The notes beneath the pieces are model-generated. The model did not search any database and had not been told where the DNA came from. It saw only the letters and a program-made list of their open reading frames with translations. Below, one piece after another: positions 7,059 through 19,000 of a DNA stretch of 32,767 nucleotides. This DNA is from Microcaldota archaeon. GTDB lineage: Archaea > Micrarchaeota > Micrarchaeia > Anstonellales > Bilamarchaeaceae. The stretch's first letter is position 1. The number at the start of each line of letters is the position of its first letter. A program made the translations under genes and the position numbers. The stretch covers positions 1 to 32,767 of the forward strand of contig JAHJBM010000073.1 of assembly GCA_018813505.1 (NCBI GenBank), written 5' to 3'.

Positions 7059-10000
7059 ATGGTACACCAAAGACCAGAACAACCTGATCAGCAACGCACC
7101 CCTACTCCTGAGAATCAAGCCGATGCAGAACGACAACTAAGCGAATTGTTGGGATATTCTGGCACAATACCAAGGAGAATCACCCCACAGCAAGAATCAG
7201 GATCTGCACTTGAACAAGCTGAAAGACAAGCCGATGAGGCAGTTGCAGAAGCACTCGGATATGCAAGAGAACTTCAGGAAATGTTACTTGGACCAGATAC
7301 TATTGACCACGAAGTATTAGAACGAGAACTTGAAAGAATAATTCCTGCTGAACAAAGAGATAGGTATGAAGATGAGATTGAACTGATTGAAGAACTTGTT
7401 CAAAGAGCGGTACAAGCAAGAGAAAGCGGAGACATGCAAACAGCAGGAAGACTTGCAGAACTAGTTGTTATTGGAATAGAAGGCCTTGCAAGAATAAGAG
7501 AACTTGATGCAAGACTTTTGGATTCAGGATCACAAAACACAGGACAGATCAATGAAATAAGAGATGGACTACTCGCATCGTTCAGGGATGTAATATTTGA
7601 AGGACAAACCGATGCCGAAACGACATTGCATAGATCAAGAGCAAACCTAGTTTTACGTGCAGCACAAATGTATGCAAACAATGCACAGTTATTTCAGGGC
7701 GAGTTGTATGGTGAAATGGGTCGAACGCTCGGACAACTTATAATAGACGGAGGCAGCGCTGCAACACAAGGCATTGAGTTCAATGCAGAAACAGAAGAGA
7801 GAGTAACCCAAGGACTTGATGCAATAGAACATGAGTTAGAAGGAGCAGAATCAAATGCAAGGGCATTGGCAGCAGCACAATTGCAGCAATATGAAGACCG
7901 CTATCTTGAAATGAGTGATGGAGTAACTGACCCAGGACTTAGAAGAGCATTGGAAGAATTCAGAGGTAGATTGGAAAGATTTAGAGAACGGCTATTATCT
8001 GATGACCCGCATGTAGAAACAGAAGGCAGAACACTTGATGAAGAGTTAAGACAAATTGACATGCAAATAGATTATCTTGATTATTTGAGATTACGATTAT
8101 TGAATGGAAGAACCGGTGCACAGGTTGCAGGACTTGAAGCAGTGTGTGGCCGCGGAATGCAGGCTCTTCTTGACGGCAATTTGGAACAAGCGCAACTCCA
8201 ACTTTTCATAGCAACACAGTATAATGAAGCACACGGAGAACAAGGCAGAGAACTTAGAGTGCACCTTCTTGAACAAAGCCAGGGACTTGTAGAAGGAAGA
8301 CTTCAATCATCAGAAGTTCTTTCATACCTTTCAGATTATTATTCAGAACAACTTGCACAACGAACCACTGGCCCAGGACGGATTCGGGATGAACAAGCAC
8401 AGCAACAACTTGCAGATATTGTAGAAGGGCTGGATCATGAAATAACAATAGCTGATCTTGTTAGAGCCACCGCAGCATTGCGTATTGCTGATGAAATAAG
8501 ATTGCAGGAACGAACGCTTTCTGGTGCAGGGAATGCTGAAGTAAGAGAAGGGACATTAAGAATAATGAGGCGTGGACTGACATTACTTAATTCAAATTTA
8601 CCGGCAGTACTTGCAACAATGCAAGCAGAACTTGGAAGACAATATGCACATGCAAATACGAACGTGCGTGGTAGCATTGAAGCCATGTCATCACGCCTTG
8701 TTGCAACTGGCAATGGACAACCGGGAACCGAACACCAACAACCCGCAACCGATACCCCACAACCAGCATCCAGAACAGAACCCCCAGAACATGGAACAGA
8801 TAACCAAGAACCAACAATAACACCAAATCAAGCACAGGATATCGAAACACTCGCACAGCAAGGAAATGAGTATATATTATTACTACAAAGAAGACAGCAA
8901 CTTCTTAGATTAAGACAACGTGCAGGAACTGACAGAGCACTTCGCAGAGTTTACAATGATGCACTTCAATCGCTTGACAGTCTATTGGCAGATATTGGCG
9001 AGGGAAATGAAATAAGCTATGATCGTATGAGAGGAGCAAACGCACAACTTGCATTAATATTTGGCGATGAAGGTCAGATACGCGAAGCATTTGCAACAAG
9101 CAGAGACCCTGAAGAAAGAAGAGTGGAATATGAAAGCACGGCAGATTTCGTAAATCTTGGAGATGCGATAAGGGGAACTAGCAGACAAGTTAGAAATACA
9201 GTAATTGATTTGTATGGCCGTGCAATGCACGAACTTAATGAAGGCAATGTCAGACGAGGAAGGGCATTGATAGCCCTTGCACGGGCATATGCACTTAGCA
9301 GAAGTGCAGAAGACAGAACAGGAATATTACGACTTGCAGAAAGAGTAATGGAAGCACCTACCGGCATGGTAAGTATGGGTAGGGTATCAACACTGCCAGG
9401 CACAGCAGAAGCGGAAAATGCGGAAGGTCCAGTGTTGCGCGATCCAACAGTAATAGTTGGAGGAGAACAAGCCGCGGAACCTCAAGAGGAAGAACGCGAA
9501 AGACCGGAACAGCCAAGAGCAGATCTTTCAAACAGTCTTGCACGCGCATATCTTGATCGCGCTTTGATGCAAAGAAGAATTACTGATGATCAACTCAGAG
9601 AAACATACACTGCATACTCTGATTTGTATATTGAAGCTCATTGGGAGCGCGACATGGGAAGTGTAATGGCACTCGGACCGCTCGTAAGACTTTATGCAGA
9701 TGCGGCCGTGGCAAGTAGTGAAGGAGCAGCTGATGATCCAGTTGTTCGTGATATACTCGCACTGGAAACAGGCACCCCACCATCAGCATCAGGTAATCAG
9801 GAACCTGAAACTGGAGACACGGAACACAGAACCACAAATCCAGGCCAAGGAATACCATCACTTGCTGAATTGCAGGCAGGACTTGCAGGTCCAAACGGAC
9901 AACGCAGATTGTTGCCAGAAATTTTAGGTGCAGAAACTCCAGAACAGACACAGACAGTACTCCAGAATTTGGAATTGTCATTAACAAGTCTTAGAACAAG

Positions 10001-13000
10001 ATTTATGCAAACCCAATTCAATAGATCGGCAAGCATAACTCCAACCAGCAGAATGGAGAGTGGATATGATGGTGTGCGGGCGCGTGCTGAAGCGCAACGT
10101 AGACGTGCAAGAACAGATGGAGATTCGCAAGAAGTTGCAAGGCTTGATGGGCAGGTTAGGGCAGTAAATCTTGAACTTACACAGGCAAGACTTGAAAGTG
10201 CGCGCAGATTCTTTGCACAGGGAACAGAATTCATGCTTAGGGCAACTGAACTCAGAGACCAAGCAAGAAGCACAGAAGATCAAACTGAAAGGGCAATAAT
10301 ACTTCAGCAAGCAGGTGATCTTGAAGCACGTGGATCGATGCTCATGATGCAAGCAGAAGGCTTGCGTGATAGTACACTTGGAGTACATAGAAGCGTGGTT
10401 TCTGTTCGTAGTAGAGCAGGAAGAGGAATGCGAAGAATTGAAGATGCACGGGATTCTTTTGATCGAGCTGCGGAATTGTATTTGCAAGCAGGAAGAGAAC
10501 TTAGCGAACGTGATCTTGACACCCCAATAGGTGAAGGAGATCGCGCATATTTTGAATCTCAAAGAAGAGCCGCAAACAATGATTACCGAATGGGAAATGG
10601 AAGACTGCAACAACAACTTGGAGTGCAACGGGCAGTAAGAAGAGTTCTTGCTGATGCAGAAAGCGTAGAAGGTCAGAACCAGGCAAATGTAACCGAATTT
10701 CAGGGAATCGAAATCCCAAGAAGAGCGAGCGAGATGCCCGAGGACGAAAATGATTATGTTGCACCACAGGTAGAAGCAGCATATAATGGACGCCAAGTAC
10801 AAAGGCAAATTGATGAAGCCAGAAGGCTTGCACGCGCAGAACGATTAGACGGCGCAGTACGTGGAATGAATAGTGCGAGGTCATACATGCAAAATTATAG
10901 GCAGCAGGCATATGTTGCAATGTTACATACTGGTTTAGTTCCGGGCGCAACCGATGAAGAATCAGAACATGGAATGGCTTACTTCAGAACTTTTGATATG
11001 CTTGCAAGTTTACGCGCAGGAAGACAAGCAATAGCAGATGGCAATCTTGATGGTGCTGGAGAAGTACTTAGAAAAGTAAATCGCGAAGCAACAGTTGGCG
11101 CACGTCAACAAAGACTGGAGAATCAGGCAAGGGTAGAGGATAGTATTGATGAAGAAGCGAGCGCAAGTGCATCCGGTTATGCAGGTTATCTTGCGCAGCG
11201 AAGAGCTCAGGCAAGTGGAGATGTTGCTGAAGAAGCACGTGCATCAGGAAGACCAGCAGACAATAATAGAGCAGAAGCACAGGAAGCAAACGCACAACTA
11301 CTTGAAACTACCGGCGTATTGCCAGGTCTTGAGGCAGATGCAAGAATGGAGGCAGGACTTGCACGTGGACGGGCAAGAGATCTGCGAGCAGCCCGTGATG
11401 CAGTAGATACTACTGAGGACATCCCAAATAGCGACACAGCATTGGACCTTGTAAGCGCACTTGAAGAACTTGGAGAATCAAGAGGCACTTCAAGAAATCG
11501 TATGGTTCCAAGGCCCAGCACACTTAGTAGAGATCTAAGAGCACTTCGAAGATATGCGGAAGATGAAACCCTGACACCCGCAGAAAGAGATCAAAGAATT
11601 ATGGGATATCTTTCAGAACACCCAGATACTTTGCGAAGCGCAGCTGCTGTCCTTAGACGAAATGGAGAAATGACAGAAGGAACAGAAATGGGACTTGTAG
11701 CCGAAGCGGAACATGGACTAGGAGTATTGCAATATCAGGATCATGCAGTTGGATGGAATCTTTCTATAAGTGCAGGCGAACGCGCAGTTGAATTGTTAGA
11801 CCAGGCAGATGAGCAACACCGCAGTGGAGCAAGACCACACACAGTAAATAATCTCAGAAGCAATGCAGGAGATTTTCTTTCACTTGCAGTTACTGCAAGC
11901 CGCAGTCCAGGTGAGATACCAAGAGCGATTGCAGAAGGCAGATACGTACATCTTGCAAGAATAGAAGGAGCTGATGGGGGCCCATTACGGGTTAGGAGAC
12001 GTATAAGTGGTGCGTATGAAGAGGTAAATATACGATTCACTCCAGCAGCAGCACGCATTCCGGATTTGTGGGAACGTGCAACAAGAAGATCCCTCACAGC
12101 ATTGCAAAGCAGAGCGCAGGGAGCTAGTGTAGGATTATACCCCAGAAACGAAGTAGAAGAACTTACACAACTTGATTTGAATGCTACTTTTGCAGGACTT
12201 GGATATAGAAGATCACCAGGATATGATAGAACAATACCCGAATCACAACGTTGGGGAAGATTGGTTTTGACAAGGGGAGAGCATAGGCTATTACAAGATG
12301 CAGCAGGTGCAGTATCATTTGCAAGAGCAGAATACAGTCAAATAGGTTCCTTGCTCACTGGAACCGGAAGCCGAGATGAAAGGGATAGTGCAATACGAGA
12401 GGTTAGTGGACTTGTACAAAACGCACAAAACATAGTGGATACGATTATCAGGGAAGCTGAAGGAAGAACAGAAATTCCAATTGAAACAGATGAAAGAAGA
12501 GCTGAACTTGAAGAAAGAAGTACAGGACTAGGACGTCAATTTACATTGGCCGCTCACGGCGTAGAACTTGATATAGAACATGGAAGAGAAGATGAACTTG
12601 TAGTTGGACAGGTAAGGGCAGCTGGCATGCTGGCACTAGGAAGTATTCTTTGTGCTACTGGACTTGGAATGCCTGCAGGCGCACTTTTTCTTGAAGAGGC
12701 CATAAGAGGATTGGAAGAACAATCAAGAATGTCAGGCGGATACGAGCAAATGACAACACTGGAGCAGACACTTGCAATAAGTGGCATAGCAATGGCAGGA
12801 GTTGGATTTGTAGTTGGAGGACTATCAGGAGTCCTCATGCAATTCTCGGCAGAGGAAGTGGCACTCACACAAGGCCTCCGCACGTTAAGTGCACTCACAA
12901 GATATACCGGAATGGGCATGATGGCAGGAGGTGTTGTTACAGGAGGACTTGAACTTGCACAACACGGTCGCAATCCAGAAGCAGGCGTATTTGATTATAG

Positions 13001-16000
13001 TATGACACTCTTCAACATGTTGCAACCATTCATGCAAATGGGTGCCAGCAGAGTCATGTTCGAAAATCCCCACCTAATGTATGGCAGAAGTTTTGGCGCA
13101 CGCACCGCAAGACTTGGAATGGCAGTAGTTTTTGGAGAATCAGTAACTGAAATGACCCATGGCACACATGTTGCGCAGGCAGAAGAAGCAGTGAGAATGA
13201 GAAACGAAAGAAGGGCAAATCAGACACCAGAACAAATAGAAGCAGAACAAAATGTACTTATTAGTGTTGAACTTAGACTTGGAAGATCGCTTTCACTGGA
13301 AGAAGAAATGATATTGTATCATATTTATGGTCAACAACCGGTTGATATGAATGGTGCACTTGCATTACTATCTGGAGAACCGATGGAAAGAATACAACCC
13401 GAAACCAGAACCCCACAGCCGGAAACAGGAACCCCAAGACCGGCAAGACCCCAATCCCCTGAATCACAAAATGCATACGCAAGAACAGGAAGGCCAGAAC
13501 AAGAAGTTCCAGGACCAGAAACAGAACCTGGATCAGAAGCTCAGCAACCACTAGCAAGAGCATTAGCAAGAAGGATAATGGATCAATATGCAAATTCATT
13601 TGATTCACAGGCAATGGCCAGAAGAGGAGATTCAGGTGGACTAAGAATAATCAATGCTGAAACCCCATTGGCAAGAGCCATGGCAGATTACATGCTACAA
13701 CAAGAACGTTCTGGTACTCCTGTAACACGTTCACAAGCAGCAAGACACATAGCAGAAGAAATACTGGCAGGAAGACGTGATGTAGATGGAAGACTAATAA
13801 TACGTGAACCTTCAGCACCACAAAGAAGATCAGAGAGACCTCAATTAGCCCAACGCACTGCTGAAGAAGTACTTGCAGAATATGACAGAGGCAGGCAGGG
13901 GGATCAAAACTTCTCTCCTGAAGCAAGAAGACTTGAAGAACTAATATCAGAGCACAGAAGAGAACTAGAAGATGGAGAAACCGATGACGGTGTAGAAATT
14001 AGTGAGCTTACTTTGGCAGCACAGGTAGTTGAAGATGTACAGGTGGCAAGAGGCATAATAAGTGAGGCCAGGGCAGGTGCAAATAATGACAATGTATTTG
14101 CATTGAGAATGTATATGGAACGGCTGAACATAACTGAGGAACAGGCTGCAATGAGAGTTGCTGCAGATATTAGAAATGGTGAACTGCAAGAAACAGTTGC
14201 AGGCTTTAGACAAGGAGCTAGACCTGAAGAGGTAAGACCAGGAGAGGCAACTGCGCATGCCGAAACAAGTGGAAGAACAGGAATGGCACTTGCACAAGAT
14301 CTTGAATTGAATGAACGATCAGGACTCGCAAATTTCGCACGGGCACTTGTAAGACACGAGTATGGAACAGAAACAAACTCAGAAGTGGAAGCACAGTTCA
14401 ATGCTCTGCCACCAGAATTGCAAAGAGCAGTAAGACATCTTACAGGGCCTGATCCAAGACAGGAAACAAACAGGACATCAAATGACAGACAACAAATGTT
14501 TGTAATAAATGCAAGAGCAGACAGAAGAACATTCAATGATTATCGTACCAATCGCAGACGCGGAGCTCCGGTAATAGAAACTGCACGTGGAATGGTGATA
14601 GAAGCGATGCGTGCAGCAGGATCTGAAGCAGAAGCAAATGACCAACCAGTACAAATGCAAGCAACAGGAACTGATGATGTAGTCGGAACAGTGATAAGAC
14701 CTGATCAGCCACAAAATCAAAACGCTGAACCAGGAAACAGAACACCGGAAACCGGACGCCCGCAACTAGTTAGAGCGCAAGGTGATACACCAGCGAGAGT
14801 AATTCCAATAGCAGGATTCGGAGAAAGGCGTCCAAATGCATCCGCAGGACGCGGAGGATCAGAACCACAATCTCATGCACCGCAGGATGCTAGATCAAGA
14901 ACACCAGAACCACCAAGAGCAGTAAGGCAACCGGAACAAACAAATGCAACAGCAAGTGAAATGCAAGAACTGGTAGATGCAATGCTCAGTGGTAGCAGAA
15001 CAGGAATAGCGATTCTAAATTTAAGAGAAATGGCACAACAAAGCCAACGTGGACAATTGATGAGGGATGCAGTATATTTTCTGACATCTGGTGCAATAGA
15101 TATTGGTAGCCTGGCTCCTGAAACACGGGCAAGAATGATAGCACAAATGGCAGAAGTAATAGATGGTAATGCAATGATCCCGCTAACAGAAGAACAAACA
15201 GCCAATATTGCCAGATTGGTTTTTGGATCAGTTGTTGGTACAGCAGGCAGAACACCTGCAAGCTATGGGAATGAACTCGTATCTGCCAGAAGATTTTTTG
15301 GAGCAGCAGATATGCTTGCTTTTGGAAGAATGATGAGACTTATGAGAGAACAGGCACCTGGATCTGCTGATGAACTTGTAAGAACGTATGGTAATGACAG
15401 AACAGCAAATGCACAAGAACCCCCGCGAGTTGCACAACCCCAAACCGCAGATCATGAAGCCCATGCCAGAACACCTGCAAGAAGAGGAAGACAACCAGAA
15501 ACACCAGTAGTAGAAAATGAACCAGCACATGTAATTCCACTACGTCCAGAACCAAGAGAAGCAAGACCGCCAGCAGAAACGTTTGACCAAAATGCAGCAT
15601 TGGAACTTGATCCAGAACCGCAATCAGCAGCAGATAGGCTTGCATTGCGACCAGGATTCTTAAGAGACAATGGAATACGTGTTACTGAAGATATTGTTAC
15701 TGATGCTCAAGGTAGAACATATCGTATATATCTAGTAAATAGCGGCGGTGAACAAGCCGAACTAAGAGTACCTGCAGAACTTAGAGGAGATGCACTTGCC
15801 CAACATCTTGAGACAGAAGTATTGACGATGCGATATATGGACTATACAACTGCAAGCCATGATCAAACAAAACTAGATGCATTAAATCAATATTCAGGAA
15901 ATAATAGATTACTTAGATACAGGATACTTGCACTTGATGAATTACAACAAAATGGCATGCTATTTGAAGATGCGATAATGGCGGTGACAACTGATAATGG

Positions 16001-19000
16001 TCCAAGATTAACACCAGAAGTACAGAGAAGACTTGACCATATTTATCAAAGAACAGTTGAAGCTACACCGCACAGTGCAGCAGATCTTGAAGGCAGTGGA
16101 AGATATGTGTATGACGTCGCAGAAGCTAGAAATTCTCCGGATGAAGCACAACAACAATGGGCTCGTGATTCAGAGGCACATATGCAACAACAGGGAGAAC
16201 CTGGATTGCGTGCAGAAGAATCAACAGTTGCATTGGCAGTACTAATAAGCAGTTGTAATGATGAAGGCGAAGTTCTTGCAACTGCAAGGATGCTTGGTCG
16301 CGATCTTGATACAGGAGAAGGCGAAGACGTTGCCCCACAACAACTTTGGACGCTAACAATTTTAGCACATAGAATCATAAATGGAGATGAGAACGTACGT
16401 GCTCAGGCATTGCAAGAACTCCAGGAAATATTCATAACACTTACTACTTCCGAGCTCCGTGCATTTGGAAGACTTTATCGCATGTCAGAAACGGCATTCA
16501 ATGAACAACGATCTACAACATCACGACAAATTATGCAAGAATACGTTGCACATATGCAAAGAAGAAATGCGCCAACTCCGCAAGAAACCGGACCCCATGC
16601 ACAACATGCAGAACCACAAATTGCAGGACACGAAACTCCAAACGCAGAACCCGAAACTGGACACAGAACACCTGAAACCCAACCCCCAGCAGCTGTACAA
16701 CATCCAGTAGATTTTGCACCACTTGACGTTGCACTTTCACAACTTACAGGTCATGGTCCGGATATCACAAGATATGCAAGATATATATTCGAACTTGCAA
16801 TGCGCAATGATGTAGAAATTCCTGAAGCATATCGTGATGCGGTAAATGCCGTGAGACAAGCTGCAGGAAATCAACAAGAAGGAACTCACCCACCAGCAAC
16901 ACTTGAAGCAATAGAACAAGCAAGAAGTATACTTGCCGCAAGGGATGAAGCGCATGCACCAGATGCTGTTTCATCAAGAATAAACATGGGCACTGTAAGA
17001 GATCTGATGGCACTTGCAGATGGAAGACTTGGAAGAGATGCAACAGCAACGGAAAGAGACTTTGCACAACGACTTGCATCAGATCCTGAATATATCCGTG
17101 CTTTGGAACAGGGAGACATGCAAAGGGCAATAGGACTTGCGATAAGATATGCACAAATGCTTGAAACTCATAACAGAATTTTGAGTGGAGATGCCGAACG
17201 TGCAGAAAGTGCACCACAATCGCAAAGGGAAATGGACTTCAGATCGTTAGGTGGTAGAAGCATAACACGTGGTGGAGAAACAATAAGATTCGCTGGTAGG
17301 AGAGGAGAGGCACCGCAAACATATTCAGTCGAAGAATATAATCGTGCAGTTGCAATCGCATCATATGCTGAAGATTTGATTAATGGAAGGGTAGAGCCAG
17401 GAAGTATTACTGAAGATATGAGAGCAGATGCAGAAGCATTGAGTTCAGATGTTGATTTTGCAGCAGCAAGTGCACCGAATAGAAGAGGAGTAGTAGATAG
17501 AAGAGAACAACTTGCAATTGCATTGAGAAGAGTAAGAGGAATAGATGAAACCGGACACAGAACACCGGAAACCTCTGAACCGCAAGACTCAGGACACGAA
17601 ACTCCAAACGCAGAACCCGAAACTCATGAACCGCAGGCTGCTACACCACAGCATGCAGAAACACCGCAAGACTCAGGACACGAAACTCCAAACGCAGAAC
17701 CCGAAACTGGACACAGAACACCTGAGCCTCAACTAGTAGCAGAACAAAAAGTAAGAGCAAACCCACAACAAATATTGGGAACGCAGGTAAGAGATTTCCT
17801 ACAATCAATTACAGGACAAGTAGAAGGACTTGGTCCAAGAGATCTAAAATATGACGGGGCATTTGATAGAGGAAATGAAAGAGTCGTAAGATTCCGAATC
17901 GGAGATCGTGAAATAGACATACCTGCACCGGAAGGATATGCCGAAATGTCCCCCGATCAATTACGGGAGTACTATGAACAACAACTATTATCGCAATTAA
18001 GAGAACCAGAAGCACACACAGAAGGTCAAGAATTATGGAGACATAATATTCCAGAAGGGGCAGAGAGAGTTGGGGGAAGAGATGGGAGCCCGCAAAATGT
18101 TCTTGGAACAGAAGTACGTGATCTTAACCTGCCAAGAGAGTATAATTTTGGCGGAGCATATAGAATAGACGGAGAGATTTGGATAGCTTTCAATAGAGGA
18201 ACTGGAGAGAACAGAGAAACTGTTTTGGTTAGACAAATGCAAAGACAAGGAAATGAAACTCCAGAACAAATAGGGGAATATTATAGAACACAAATAGAAG
18301 CCGCAGGAAGGCAAGAGGCTGTGCCCCAAGAACATACCCCAGATGTACCTCAAAGACAAGCACATGAGGAACAAGTCACGCAGACTTGGAGTGTAGAAGA
18401 TTTAGCCAGGGCAAATGCTGGAGAACAAGGAAATATCGAAGATGTTATTTCTTGGGCAAGAGGATCTGCAGAATCAATATTACAATACAGCGAACAACAT
18501 GGAGGACTGAACGATAGACTTTCAGGTACAATATATGGTGCTGCAATGCGAAGAGCAAATGAACATGGAAGAACCAGTCCAAATATAGACGATATGATAT
18601 TTGGGGTTTTGCTAGTCAGAAATGTGCTTGGCAGATGCTCAGGTTCTAATGCAGATCATATTAGGGATGCATTACTGACAGGTCTTGGAACGATAATAAG
18701 AGAAACTTCTGGAGATATGTTGACTGAAACAATAGAAGCATATACAAGAACAATAATAGACGTATCAACAAGAATACCAACGGATATCGACAATAATCAA
18801 AGACTTGCAGTAATACAAATGGTAGATATGATTGCAACATTATATGCAAGAGGAGTGAATCCAAACAATATAATAACAAACCCAACCGGAACCGGACTAT
18901 TGGATTTGTATACGATTGCAAGTCCAACTACATTACACCAAACAGTAGTGCACCTCCAACGTCTGGTAATGGGAATGCCTAGAAATACGCATGCCGAAGC

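Noticed and set aside
9981-10808. 275-residue minus-strand ORF inside the giant gene
   Set aside because: It is one of many long antisense frames caused by the codon bias of the giant gene. It is Cys/Ser/Phe-rich with no start signal.
13904-14536. 210-residue minus-strand ORF inside the giant gene
   Set aside because: Same antisense artefact: Ser/Cys/Ala-rich, with no ribosome binding site or recognisable domain.
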